The notes: a model not told the origin generated them from the sequence alone. Counted from the stretch's first letter, positions 16,679 to 25,451 are shown. The stretch: 64,000 nucleotides of DNA from Streptomyces sp. CB01201 (GCF_002803085.1 NZ_NNBJ01000014.1:62001-126000), one strand, 5' to 3'. Program-made: numbers and translations.

Positions 16679-17071
16679 ATGGAAAAGAGAACCAACCCCG
16701 TCGCCGTCTTCAACTTCATCGGCGTCGGCGCGGCCGTGCTGTTACCGGGGATATCGCTGCGCGAAGGCGCCTCGCCCGTTCTGGGCTTCGTGCTCACGGG
16801 CCTGCTGTTCGTCGTCGTCAACCAGGCGATCCGGTGCTACCCGACGGACATCCGCAGCGCCCCGCCCGTCATGCTCCTGATCCTCGGGGCCGTCGGCGTC
16901 GTGCAGGACACGCTCTTGTGGCTGCTCGCCGGATGGGTCGGCGGCAAACTGGACGGCTTCGAGGTCGACGGCTTCGGGACGGCCCTGCTCGGCGGCCTCG
17001 TCGTGCGGACCGTGGTCCTCGTCCTCATGGCTCTCGCACCACGCCGGACGGAAGACGCGGAACCGGCCTAG
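16679..17071 (+). CDS. Small membrane protein, phage holin superfamily IV-like
   Basis: The 130-residue protein is strongly hydrophobic, with three or four predicted helices. The segment KLDGFEVDGFGTALLGGLVV (about residues 82-101) resembles the FxVdGFwsAlLGA motif of the four-helix 'holin superfamily IV' (YvlD-like) proteins. Those are mostly chromosomal, not phage-borne, and have unclear function. Codon 22 is TTA, a rare leucine codon in Streptomyces, so translation may depend on the bldA tRNA. No clear ribosome binding site precedes ATG 16679; TTG 16673 is an alternative. It stands alone between the glcP terminator and a palindrome at 17098. Confidence 0.6.
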   Translation: MEKRTNPVAVFNFIGVGAAVLLPGISLREGASPVLGFVLTGLLFVVVNQAIRCYPTDIRSAPPVMLLILGAVGVVQDTLLWLLAGWVGGKLDGFEVDGFGTALLGGLVVRTVVLVLMALAPRRTEDAEPA

Positions 17072-17097
17072 AGCCGTATCGGGCAACCTTCGCCCCT

Positions 17098-17119
17098 CCC
17101 TCCATGACGTCATGGAGGG
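17098..17119. terminator. Perfect 22-bp palindrome, bidirectional terminator candidate
   Basis: CCCTCCATGAC followed directly by GTCATGGAGGG gives a 22-bp perfect palindrome between the convergent holin-like (+) and LLM (-) genes. GCCTCTTTC follows on the plus strand. It has no free loop, so it could also bind a protein. Confidence 0.5.
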
Positions 17120-17195
17120 CCTCTTTCGGCGATCAGGTGAGGTGCTCCCATAAGGCCGAGGTCTCTCGATGGCGACCGGATCCGCCGGACAGACC

Positions 17196-18161
17196 CTAGA
17201 GCGCCGGCAGCACCCGGTCGCAGAACAGGTGGAGGCTGCTCCACGCCTCGTCGATGGGCATGCCGCCGCACAGCGGGTGCAGGACCAGGGAGTCGGAGGC
17301 CAGTGAGGCGCACTGCTCCGGGGTCAGCACCCGGTAGACGCCCTCCGCGCGCAGCTCGGCCACCGTCGTCGCCGCGGACTTCACCGCCGAGCGGATGTCC
17401 TTGGACTGCCAGGACGCGTACATCCGCGCCTCGTGCAGGAAGTGCTCGCCGTACTCGGCCCAGGTCCGGTCGGGGTCCTCGCTGATGTGCAGCAGGGGCG
17501 TCGCCGCCGCCGGCATCATGCAGAAGCCCTCGGTGCCGTACTCGGCGAGCTTCTCGTTGTAGTACGACTCCAGGTCCGGCAGATGGGCGCTCGGGAAGAA
17601 CGGCAGGCCGAGCCGGGCCGCCCGGTTCGCGGCCGCCCGTGAGGAGCCGCCGACCAGCAGCATCGGGTGCGGCTCGGTGAACGGGCGCGGTGTGACCCGC
17701 ACTTGGCGGCCCCGGAAGGTGAACTCCTCGCCGCTCCACGCCTTCAGAAGGGTTTCCAAAAGCTCGTCCTGGAGCTTGCCGCGCCGGCCCCACTCGACGC
17801 CCTGCTGCTCGTACTCGGCGGGCCGGTAGCCGATCCCGGAGACCGTCACCAGACGGCCGCCGCTCACCAGGTCGAGCACCGCGATGTCCTCGGCCAGACG
17901 CAGCGGGTCGTACAGGGGGCCGATGATCGCCGAGACGGTCACCGCGATGCGGCGGGTCGCGCCGAAGACCGCGCCCGCGAAGGCGAACGGGGAGGGCAGC
18001 CAGTTGTTGTCCGTGCCGTGGTGCTCCTCGGTCTGGACGGTGTCGATGCCCCGGTCGTCGGCGAACGCCGCCATCTCCAGGGCCGCCCGGTAGCGGGCGG
18101 ACAGGGACTGCGCGGTGGCGTCCGGGTCCACCAGGTTCATGCGTACGACCGTGAACGGCAT
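17196..18161 (-). CDS. LLM-class flavin-dependent oxidoreductase
   Basis: A 321-residue luciferase-like monooxygenase with a TIM-barrel fold. Family features include TEEHHGTD near residue 46, an IGPLYDPLRLAEDIAVLDLV segment around residues 81-100 and SGGRLVTVSGIGYRPAEYE. ATG 18161 has an excellent site (GGAGGGGG, 18171-18178), which decides the start over a longer form. It lies 70 bases downstream of an NCS1 nucleobase-type permease on the same strand, so the two are probably one operon, in which the enzyme oxidises a compound imported by the permease. The substrate is unknown; a pyrimidine or related heterocycle is a reasonable inference, by analogy with RutA and its permease. Confidence 0.85.
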   Translation of the reverse strand: MPFTVVRMNLVDPDATAQSLSARYRAALEMAAFADDRGIDTVQTEEHHGTDNNWLPSPFAFAGAVFGATRRIAVTVSAIIGPLYDPLRLAEDIAVLDLVSGGRLVTVSGIGYRPAEYEQQGVEWGRRGKLQDELLETLLKAWSGEEFTFRGRQVRVTPRPFTEPHPMLLVGGSSRAAANRAARLGLPFFPSAHLPDLESYYNEKLAEYGTEGFCMMPAAATPLLHISEDPDRTWAEYGEHFLHEARMYASWQSKDIRSAVKSAATTVAELRAEGVYRVLTPEQCASLASDSLVLHPLCGGMPIDEAWSSLHLFCDRVLPAL

Positions 18162-18231
18162 GGCAAAGTCCCCCTCCACCGGGTGGGTTCCGTGGGAACC
18201 CGGGCGAAGGGGGACGGTAGCTGACGGAGCG

Positions 18232-19698
18232 TCAGACGGCCAGAGTCTCGGCGGACTTGGCGGTGTCGGCGCCCTCGGGTGCCTCGGACTGCACCACCGG
18301 CGGCTTGGGCAGCGCGAGGTACAGCAGGCCGGAGATCACGATCGTGGCGATCCAGCCGAGGCCGTACTCGCCGACCGGGTTGTTCGCGGAGAGCGGGCCC
18401 GTGAACCAGTCGGACTTGGTGAACATCAGGCCGCCGAGCAGACCCACCGCCCAGGCGATGACCGCGGCGGGGGCGAAGCCGGCCTTGTACCAGTAGGCGC
18501 TCGTACGCGTCGTGTCGAGCAGCGCCTTCGCGTCGTACTCGGTGCGCCGCAGCATGTCCGCGCCGAACACGCCGACCCAGGCGGAGAAGGCGACGGCGAG
18601 CAGCGAGAGGAAGGCGATGAAGGAGCCCATGAAGCTGGTGGCGACCAGCATCAGGATGCCGCCGAAGACCAGCGAGATGACCGCGTTGACGGAGACCGCC
18701 CAGTGCCGCGGGATCTTGAAGCCGAGGGTCTGCGCGGTGAAGCCCGCCGAGTACATCGACATCGAGTTGATCAGCAGCATGCCGACGAGCGCGATCAGCA
18801 GGTAGGGCACCGCGATCCACATCGGCAGGATCTCGCCGAGGAAGGACACCGGGTCGGCGGCCGAGGCGAGGTCGGGCGTGGAGACGGCCATGACCGCGCC
18901 CATCAGGACCATCGGCAGCACCACGATGCCGGCGCCGCCGATCGAGTTGCCGACGATCGCCCTGGAGGAGGCGGTGCGCGGCAGGTAGCGGGCGAAGTCG
19001 GGGGCGGACGGGATCCAGCTGACACCGCCCGCGGCGATCATGCCGATGCCGGCGACCATCAGCGAGGTCTTGCCGGCCGGCTGGTGGAAGACGGCGGACC
19101 AGTCGGTGTTCAGCACGAGGTAGACGAGCACCAGGACCGAGAACGCGCCGAACAGGAACGTCGCGTACTTGTTGCACTTCTGGACGACGTGGATGCCGAG
19201 GCCCGAGATGGCGAACGTGATGACCACGAAGACGGCGAGCGTCACGATGATCAGGAACGTGTTGCTCTTGATCCCGAAGAGGATGTCGAGGACGGTCAGC
19301 ACCGCGTAGGCGCCGGTCACCGCGTTGATGGTCTCCCAGCCCCAGCGCGCCACCCAGATCAGCGAACCGGGCAGCAGATTGCCGCGCTGGCCGAACACCG
19401 CGCGCGACAGCGCCATGCCGGGGGCGCCGCCGCGCTTGCCCGCGATCCCGATGAGCCCGACCAGGCCGTACGAGAGGATGGGCGCGCACACGGCGACCAC
19501 GATCGCCTGCCAGAAGTTGAGCTTGTACGCGACGACGAGGCTGGCGCCCATCGTGAGCAGCAGCACGCTGATGTTCGCGGCGACCCAGGTGGGGAAGAGC
19601 TCGCGGGTTCTGGCGGTGCGCTCCGCGTCCGGCACGGGCTCCAGGCCACGTGTTTCCAGGGCGCTCTGCGCTTCGTCGGGGGAGCCGGTGTCGTTCAT
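18232..19698 (-). CDS. NCS1 family purine/cytosine-type permease
   Basis: The 488-residue protein has about 12 transmembrane helices. It shows NCS1 features: TWVAANISVLLLTMGASLV near residue 37, an early SRAVFGQRGNLLPGSLIW segment (near 98), and WIPSAPDFARYLPR near residue 222, as in CodB-like cytosine and Fur-type permeases. It imports nucleobases, allantoin, hydantoins or thiamine precursors with a cation; which one cannot be said. It is first in a probable operon with the LLM oxidoreductase downstream and is divergent from ftsY across a 192-base spacer. The cytoplasmic tails are hydrophilic and unremarkable. Confidence 0.88.
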   Translation of the reverse strand: MNDTGSPDEAQSALETRGLEPVPDAERTARTRELFPTWVAANISVLLLTMGASLVVAYKLNFWQAIVVAVCAPILSYGLVGLIGIAGKRGGAPGMALSRAVFGQRGNLLPGSLIWVARWGWETINAVTGAYAVLTVLDILFGIKSNTFLIIVTLAVFVVITFAISGLGIHVVQKCNKYATFLFGAFSVLVLVYLVLNTDWSAVFHQPAGKTSLMVAGIGMIAAGGVSWIPSAPDFARYLPRTASSRAIVGNSIGGAGIVVLPMVLMGAVMAVSTPDLASAADPVSFLGEILPMWIAVPYLLIALVGMLLINSMSMYSAGFTAQTLGFKIPRHWAVSVNAVISLVFGGILMLVATSFMGSFIAFLSLLAVAFSAWVGVFGADMLRRTEYDAKALLDTTRTSAYWYKAGFAPAAVIAWAVGLLGGLMFTKSDWFTGPLSANNPVGEYGLGWIATIVISGLLYLALPKPPVVQSEAPEGADTAKSAETLAV

Positions 19699-19890
19699 GG
19701 GGGTGGAGTTCCGTGCCTCTCGCTCGGCTCGACACTGAGCCGGTGGGGGTAGTCGAAGGGGACTCTACGCGCGTTGATGCAGCTACCTCTATCGTACTTT
19801 AATCTGACACCTGCCCCATAATTCCCTTCCGTTCTCGGAGGAAGGTACAAACTGGGCCCTCGCGGACTCGTACCCGATACTGGGAGCGTT

Positions 19891-21099
19891 ATGGAATTCG
19901 TCATCCTTGCTGTAGTCATCGCCCTGGTCGCGGTCGGCGCGATCAGCGGGCTCGTGGTCAGCAGCCGCAAGAAGAAGCAGCTGCCGCCCACCGCGCCGCC
20001 GAGCACGCCGACCATCACAGCCCCGCCCGCAGAGCCTCAGGTCGGTGAGGACGCCGCGGAGACGGCGGAGGAACCGCGCCGCACCATTGAGGAGGTCGGC
20101 CTTCCCGAGGCCCCCGCCACCCCGGTCGTCATCGAGGAGCCCGCCGCCCCCGAGGCGCCGGCGCTCGATGTGCCCGAGCCGACCGCCGGCCGGCTCGTCC
20201 GGCTGCGGGCCCGCCTCGCCCGCTCGCAGAACTCGCTCGGCAAGGGTCTGCTCACCCTGCTCTCCCGCGAACACCTCGACGAGGACACCTGGGAGGAGAT
20301 CGAGGACACCCTGCTGACCGCCGACGTCGGCGTCGCGCCCACCCAGGAGCTGGTCGACCGGCTCCGCGAGCGCGTCCGGGTGCTCGGCACCCGCACGCCC
20401 GACGACCTGCGCACCCTGCTGCGCGAGGAGCTGCTCTCCCTGCTCGGCACCGACTTCGACCGCGAGGTCAAGACGGAGGGCGGCGAGACCGTCCCCGGCG
20501 TCGTCATGGTCGTCGGCGTGAACGGCACCGGCAAGACCACCACCACCGGCAAGCTCGCCCGCGTCCTGGTCGCCGACGGCAAGTCCGTCGTGCTCGGCGC
20601 GGCCGACACCTTCCGCGCGGCCGCCGCCGACCAGCTCCAGACCTGGGGCGAGCGCGTCGGCGCCCGTACCGTGCGCGGCCCCGAGGGCGGTGACCCGGCC
20701 TCGATCGCGTACGACGCCGTCAAGGAGGGCATCGCCGAGGGCGCGGACGTCGTGCTCATCGACACCGCGGGCCGGCTGCACACCAAGACCGGCCTCATGG
20801 ACGAGCTCGGCAAGGTCAAGCGCGTCGTCGAGAAGCACGGCCCGCTCGACGAGGTGCTGCTGGTGCTCGACGCCACGACCGGGCAGAACGGCCTGGTCCA
20901 GGCCCGGGTGTTCGCCGAGGTCGTCGACATCACCGGCATCGTCCTGACCAAGCTGGACGGCACCGCCAAGGGCGGCATCGTCATCGCCGTCCAGCGTGAA
21001 CTGGGCGTCCCCGTCAAGCTCGTCGGACTCGGCGAGGGCGCGGACGACCTGGCCCCGTTCGAGCCCGAGGCGTTCGTCGACGCGCTGATCGGCGACTGA
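19891..21099 (+). CDS. ftsY: Signal recognition particle receptor FtsY
   Basis: FtsY docks SRP-ribosome complexes at the membrane and works with Ffh, also in this window. It has 402 residues. The first 25 residues form a hydrophobic anchor (MEFVILAVVIALVAVGAISG), as usual in actinobacteria, followed by an acidic Pro-rich A region (about 40-105) and the NG domain. GTPase motifs are GVNGTGKTTTTGKLA near residue 210, DTAGRLHTKTGLM near 291 and TKLDGTAKGG near 352. ATG 19891 is the only plausible start. A strong terminator follows at 21117, so the gene is monocistronic. Confidence 0.96.
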   Translation: MEFVILAVVIALVAVGAISGLVVSSRKKKQLPPTAPPSTPTITAPPAEPQVGEDAAETAEEPRRTIEEVGLPEAPATPVVIEEPAAPEAPALDVPEPTAGRLVRLRARLARSQNSLGKGLLTLLSREHLDEDTWEEIEDTLLTADVGVAPTQELVDRLRERVRVLGTRTPDDLRTLLREELLSLLGTDFDREVKTEGGETVPGVVMVVGVNGTGKTTTTGKLARVLVADGKSVVLGAADTFRAAAADQLQTWGERVGARTVRGPEGGDPASIAYDAVKEGIAEGADVVLIDTAGRLHTKTGLMDELGKVKRVVEKHGPLDEVLLVLDATTGQNGLVQARVFAEVVDITGIVLTKLDGTAKGGIVIAVQRELGVPVKLVGLGEGADDLAPFEPEAFVDALIGD

Positions 21100-21116
21100 G
21101 CCCCACCCTTCGCGCA

Positions 21117-21157
21117 CCGACGCCCCGCCGCATCTGCCCGATGCGGCGGGGCGTCGG
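21117..21157 (+). terminator. Strong terminator after ftsY
   Basis: CCGACGCCCCGCCGCATC (21117-21134) and GATGCGGCGGGGCGTCGG (21140-21157) form a perfect 18-bp stem with loop TGCCC. It can also serve the convergent prim-pol gene. Confidence 0.88.
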
Positions 21158-21169
21158 CGCGTTCCCGGC

Positions 21170-21835
21170 CTAGGCCGCCGAACGATGGCAGATGTAGGCC
21201 AGCGTGCCGAGCAGGAGGCGGGCCTCCGGGGGGCGGGTCGCGGTGTCGAGCGAGGGCGGGCGCAGCCAGTTGACCTCGCCGGAGGGCGGCGCCGGCACAT
21301 AGCTGCCGCGCGGCGGGCAGCGCAGATCGAGGACCGCGTCGTCCCAGCCCATCCGGTAGAGCAGCCGGGGGAGTTCGGCGCAGGCGCCCGGCGCGACGTA
21401 GAAGTGGGTGCGGCCGGTGGGCGTCGAGGACACCGGGCCCAGGGGCAGCCCCATCCGCTCCAGGCGCACCAGTGCCCGCCGGCCCGCGGGGGCCGCCACG
21501 TCCAGCACGTCGAAGGTCCGCCCGACCGGCAGCAGCACGGCGGCGCCCGGGCACTGCGACCAGGCCTCGGTGACGTCGTCGAGCGTGGCCCCCGCCGGGA
21601 CCTCGGGGGTGAAGGCGAGCGGATGGGCGCCCGGCTCCGTACACGAGGAACTGCCGCACGAGCACACGCCGTTGAGGGCCCGGGCGCCGGGTGCCACGGC
21701 CCACCCCCACAGGCCGGTGTACTCGGCGACGGCCGTGGCCTCGCTGGTGCGGGTCGTGCGTGTGGAGCGGCCGCGGCGCCAAGAGCCGGGCCGGGTCTCC
21801 CTGATGCCCCGGCTGCCGCCGATCGTGAAGCCCAT
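21170..21835 (-). CDS. Stand-alone bifunctional DNA primase/polymerase (prim-pol) domain protein
   Basis: The 221-residue protein matches the N-terminal prim-pol domain type found in archaeo-eukaryotic primases of plasmids and phages. A Cys-rich patch (GVCSCGSSSC, about residues 56-65), the acidic strand FDVLDVAAP (near residue 108, likely metal ligands DxxD) and TPTGRTHFYV (near 138) correspond to the family's catalytic motifs. There is no helicase domain and no replicon gene beside it; it sits in core DNA between ftsY and the nsdA-like gene. ATG 21835 has GGAGGGGG upstream. A chromosomal role in repair or priming is possible but unproven. Confidence 0.78.
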   Translation of the reverse strand: MGFTIGGSRGIRETRPGSWRRGRSTRTTRTSEATAVAEYTGLWGWAVAPGARALNGVCSCGSSSCTEPGAHPLAFTPEVPAGATLDDVTEAWSQCPGAAVLLPVGRTFDVLDVAAPAGRRALVRLERMGLPLGPVSSTPTGRTHFYVAPGACAELPRLLYRMGWDDAVLDLRCPPRGSYVPAPPSGEVNWLRPPSLDTATRPPEARLLLGTLAYICHRSAA

Positions 21836-22296
21836 GCCCCCTCCAACGGGTCTGCCGCGTCAGTGGTTACGACGCCAGTGGCGTAGTCGTGACGATCCGG
21901 AGTTTTCCCGTCACTTTCCGTTTCCGCCAGGTCGGATGCGGTCGTGAAAGGGGTGGTGCGATGCGCTTCGTGCGCCCCGGCGCACTCCGCTCCACCCGAC
22001 GCTGATCGTCCTGTGTCAAGTGAATCGCGCCTGGCGGCAGGGGAGTTCATTCGATGGGGTGGCGAATGGTGGCGTTTCTGGAATCGCCATGGCCGGACGG
22101 GTGATCGTAGGATTACCGTCGGTACACGGACCTGGGGGATGGGCGCACCCGTGGGTATGCCGGGGGCAAGGCGGTTTCCGGTCCGAGCGGGTGCAACCGC
22201 GGGACAGGAGGCCCAACTAGCGGCATTCTGATAGGGGTTCGCGCGATCGACGCACAACCGACGCACATGAGGCTTCAGCAGATTGGGGGCGTTCCA
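21836..22296. other. Intergenic region before the nsdA-like gene
   Basis: These 461 bases separate the divergent prim-pol and nsdA-like genes. I find no supported gene. A near-direct repeat (CGACGCAC twice, about 22248-22265) lies just before the start region. The length suggests regulatory sequence for a developmental regulator, but I cannot assign a promoter. Confidence 0.35.
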
Positions 22297-23772
22297 GTGG
22301 GCGGCAGTGGGGCTAGCGGTACGAGCGCCGGAAAGCGCCCCAACGAACAGCTGGGTTCGTGGTTCGTACGGAGCGGCTGGTCGAAGGGTGAGCTGGCGCG
22401 CCAGGTGAACCGGCGGGCGCGCCAGATGGGCGCCCACCACATCAGCACCGACACCTCCAGAGTCCGGCGCTGGCTCGACGGCGAGATGCCGCGCGAGCCC
22501 ATTCCGCGCATCCTCTCGGAGCTGTTCTCGGAGCGCTTCGGGAGCATCGTCGCGATCGAGGACCTCGGCCTGCGCCAGGCCCACCAGTCGCCCTCGGTGT
22601 CCGGGGTCGACCTGCCGTGGGCCGGGCCCCAGACGGTGTCGCTGCTCAGCGAGTTCTCGCGCAGCGACCTCATGCTCGCCCGGCGCGGCTTCCTCGGCAC
22701 CTCGCTGATGCTGGCCGCGGGCCCCTCCCTGATCGAGCCCATGCAGCGCTGGCTCGTGCCCTCGCCGGCCGGCGAGCCCGGGCCCCCGGAGACCGCCGCC
22801 AGCGCGCGGCGCCCCTCCCGGCTCTCCCGCCCCGAGCTGGAACTGCTCGAATCCACCACCGCGATGTTCCGCCAGTGGGACGCCCAGTGCGGCGGCGGCC
22901 TGCGCCGCAAGGCCGTGGTCGGCCAGCTCCACGAGGTCACCGACCTGCTCCAGGAGCCCCAGCCGACCGACACCTCCAAGCGCCTGTTCAAGTGCGCGGC
23001 CGAACTCGCGGAGCTCGCCGGCTGGATGAGCTACGACGTCGGCCTCCAGCCCACCGCCCAGAAGTACTTCGTGCTGGCCCTGCACGCCGCCAAGGAGGCG
23101 GGCGACAAGCCGCTCGGCTCGTACATCCTGTCCTCCATGAGCCGGCAGATGATCCACCTCGGCCGGCCCGACGACGCGCTCGAACTCATCCACCTCGCCC
23201 AGTACGGCAGCCGCGACTGCGCCACCGCCCGTACCCAGGCCATGCTGTACGCGATGGAGGCCCGCGCCTACGCCAACATGGGCCAGCCCAGCAAGACCAA
23301 GCGCGCCGCCCGGATGGCCGAGGACACCTTCGGTGACGCCGGGCTCGACGGCGAGCCGGAGCCCGACTGGATCCGCTTCTTCTCCGAGGCGGAGCTCAAC
23401 GGGGAGAACGCCCACTCCTACCGCGACCTCGCCTATGTGGCCGGCCGCAGCCCCACCTACGCCTCGCTCGCCGAGCCCGTGATGGAACAGGCGGTCGCCC
23501 TGTTCGGCAAGGACGAGGAGCACCAGCGCAGTTACGCCCTGAACCTCATCGGGATGGCCACCGTGCACCTGCTCAAGCGGGAGCCCGAGCAGTCGACCGT
23601 GCTGGCCGAGCAGGCCCTCGGGGTCGCCAAGCGGGTCCGCTCCGAGCGGGTCAACACCCGGCTGCGCAAGACCGTCGACACCGCCGCGCGCGACTTCTCG
23701 GACGTGGCCGAGGTGGTGCGGATGACCGACCTGCTCACCAAGGAGCTGCCCGAGACGGCCGAGGCCGTCTGA
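22297..23772 (+). CDS. nsdA: NsdA-like TPR regulator of differentiation and antibiotic production
   Basis: The 491-residue protein resembles Streptomyces NsdA, whose loss in S. coelicolor increases sporulation and antibiotic production. The N-terminus has an HTH-like region (SWFVRSGWSKGELARQVNRR) and DTSRVRRWLDGEMPREPIPR. A short segment RRGFLGTSLMLAAGPSL follows near residue 129. The rest is helical with tetratricopeptide-like repeats (about 180-480). I chose GTG 22297 because GGGGGC precedes it; ATG 22267 has no site. Its position between ftsY and amtB matches my recollection of the S. coelicolor locus. How it acts is not known from sequence. Confidence 0.82.
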   Translation: MGGSGASGTSAGKRPNEQLGSWFVRSGWSKGELARQVNRRARQMGAHHISTDTSRVRRWLDGEMPREPIPRILSELFSERFGSIVAIEDLGLRQAHQSPSVSGVDLPWAGPQTVSLLSEFSRSDLMLARRGFLGTSLMLAAGPSLIEPMQRWLVPSPAGEPGPPETAASARRPSRLSRPELELLESTTAMFRQWDAQCGGGLRRKAVVGQLHEVTDLLQEPQPTDTSKRLFKCAAELAELAGWMSYDVGLQPTAQKYFVLALHAAKEAGDKPLGSYILSSMSRQMIHLGRPDDALELIHLAQYGSRDCATARTQAMLYAMEARAYANMGQPSKTKRAARMAEDTFGDAGLDGEPEPDWIRFFSEAELNGENAHSYRDLAYVAGRSPTYASLAEPVMEQAVALFGKDEEHQRSYALNLIGMATVHLLKREPEQSTVLAEQALGVAKRVRSERVNTRLRKTVDTAARDFSDVAEVVRMTDLLTKELPETAEAV

Positions 23773-24110
23773 CCCACCCGCCGTCGCCCGGCTCCGCGAC
23801 GGCATACAAGACCCCGGCCGCGACACCTACCCCGTTCAGCCCGACTCGGCTCCCCCACGCCAGGTCAAACGGGTGGCGTCGCGGCCGGTCCGCCAGGTGC
23901 GGGCGCCCTCGGACGGCAGCGCCCGCTCCCGGCCGATCCGGCAGTTCACGGGCACGTAACACGCCCGCCTCCTTCGTCACTGCGGTGAAACATCGAGCGG
24001 CATCGACGGAAACCGCGCTGGGACAACCTCATGGCGCATAACCGGCCCCCGGCCAGTTCCCGCCCGAGTAACGCCCCCGCACGGGCCGTACCGACGACGA
24101 GGAGACGCCG
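23773..24110. other. Regulatory region upstream of amtB
   Basis: These 338 bases hold no gene. The main feature is the GlnR-like box at 23976-24013. GAGGAG at 24099-24104 is the amtB ribosome binding site. Confidence 0.6.
23976..24013 (+). promoter_or_regulatory. GlnR box upstream of amtB
   Basis: GTCAC-n6-GAAAC-n6-CGGCA-n6-GAAAC. The two GAAAC elements (23987 and 24009) are 22 bases apart, the spacing of Streptomyces GlnR a/b sites; the third element is degenerate. It predicts activation of amtB-glnK-glnD under nitrogen limitation. Confidence 0.8.
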
Positions 24111-25451
24111 ATGCCTCCAGGCATCACGCTCGCAGCTGACGCTCCGCAGCTGTCCAGCGCCAACACCGGATTCATGCTGATCTGCTCAGCGCTGGTGATG
24201 ATCATGACGCCCGGCCTCGCCTTCTTCTACGGAGGCATGGTCCGCGTCAAGAGCACCCTCAACATGCTGATGATGAGCTTCATCAGCCTCGGCATCGTCA
24301 CGATCCTGTGGGTGCTCTACGGATTCAGCCTGACCTTCGGCGAGAGCAACGGCTTCATCGGCTGGTCCAAGGACTACTTCGGGCTCAGCGGCATCGGCCT
24401 GGTCCAGCTCTGGCCCGGATACACCATCCCGATCTACGTCTTCGCCGTGTTCCAGCTGATGTTCGCGGTCATCACACCCGCGCTCATAAGCGGGGCGCTC
24501 GCCGACCGTGTCAAGTTCACCGCCTGGTCGCTGTTCACGGCCCTGTGGGTCACCGTCGTCTACTTCCCCGTCGCGCACTGGGTGTGGGCCTCGGACGGCT
24601 GGCTCTTCAAGAAGGGCGTCATCGACTTCGCCGGCGGCACCGCCGTGCACATCAACGCGGGTGCGGCCGCTCTCGGCGTGATCCTCGTCATCGGCAAGCG
24701 GGTCGGCTTCAAGAAGGACCCGATGCGGCCGCACAGCCTGCCGCTCGTCATGCTCGGCGCGGCCCTGCTCTGGTTCGGCTGGTTCGGCTTCAACGCCGGC
24801 TCCTGGCTCGGCAACGACGACGGCGTGGGCGCCGTGATGTTCGTCAACACCCAGGTCGCCACGGCCGCGGCCATGCTCGCCTGGCTGCTCTACGAGAAGC
24901 TGCGCCACGGCTCCTTCACCACCCTCGGCGCCGCCTCCGGCGCGGTCGCGGGCCTCGTCGCGATCACCCCCGCGGGCGGCTGCGTCAGCCCGCTGGGCGC
25001 GATCGCGGTCGGCGCGATCGCGGGCGTCCTGTGCGCCATGGCCGTCGGCCTCAAGTACCGCTTCGGGTTCGACGACTCGCTCGACGTCGTCGGCGTCCAC
25101 ATGGTCGGCGGGATCACCGGCTCGCTGCTCATCGGCCTCTTCGCCACCGGCGGCGTACAGTCCACCGCCAAGGGCCTCTTCTACGGAGGCGGCCTCGACC
25201 AGCTCGGCAAGCAGGCCATCGGAGTCGGCGCGGTCCTCGGCTACTCCCTCGTGGTCTCCGCGGTCCTCGCCCTCGCCCTCGACAAGACGATCGGGATGCG
25301 GGTGCCGGAGGACGACGAGGTCTCCGGCATCGACCAGGTCGAGCACGCCGAGACGGCGTACGACTTCAGCGGCGCGGGCGGCGGCACGATCCCCCGCAAG
25401 GCCGTGCCGGTCCCGGGCGACGTGGCAGCGAACAAGAAGGTGGACGCATGA
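24111..25451 (+). CDS. amtB: Ammonium transporter AmtB
   Basis: AmtB is an 11-helix trimeric channel that brings in ammonium at low concentration. The 446-residue protein has FYGGMVRVKSTLNMLMMSF near residue 42, the first pore histidine in GGTAVHINAG (near residue 180) and the second in VGVHMVGGITGSLL (near 330), so the twin-His pore is intact. The cytoplasmic tail after about residue 395 is hydrophilic. It is the first gene of amtB-glnK-glnD; its stop overlaps the glnK start (ATGA). The GlnR-like box upstream predicts nitrogen control, and GlnK probably blocks the channel when nitrogen is plentiful. Confidence 0.95.
   Translation: MPPGITLAADAPQLSSANTGFMLICSALVMIMTPGLAFFYGGMVRVKSTLNMLMMSFISLGIVTILWVLYGFSLTFGESNGFIGWSKDYFGLSGIGLVQLWPGYTIPIYVFAVFQLMFAVITPALISGALADRVKFTAWSLFTALWVTVVYFPVAHWVWASDGWLFKKGVIDFAGGTAVHINAGAAALGVILVIGKRVGFKKDPMRPHSLPLVMLGAALLWFGWFGFNAGSWLGNDDGVGAVMFVNTQVATAAAMLAWLLYEKLRHGSFTTLGAASGAVAGLVAITPAGGCVSPLGAIAVGAIAGVLCAMAVGLKYRFGFDDSLDVVGVHMVGGITGSLLIGLFATGGVQSTAKGLFYGGGLDQLGKQAIGVGAVLGYSLVVSAVLALALDKTIGMRVPEDDEVSGIDQVEHAETAYDFSGAGGGTIPRKAVPVPGDVAANKKVDA

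Noticed and set aside
16679..17071. A prophage, suggested by the holin-like protein.
   Set aside because: No endolysin, integrase or structural phage genes nearby; the YvlD-like holin superfamily is mostly chromosomal.
21944..22231. A 95-residue plus-strand frame in the spacer before the nsdA-like gene.
   Set aside because: No ribosome binding site, no recognisable domain and composition like non-coding DNA of this genome.
19789..23826. A 4-kb open frame on the minus strand spanning ftsY, the prim-pol gene and the nsdA-like gene.
   Set aside because: It overlaps three recognised genes and has low-complexity composition; it reflects codon bias only.
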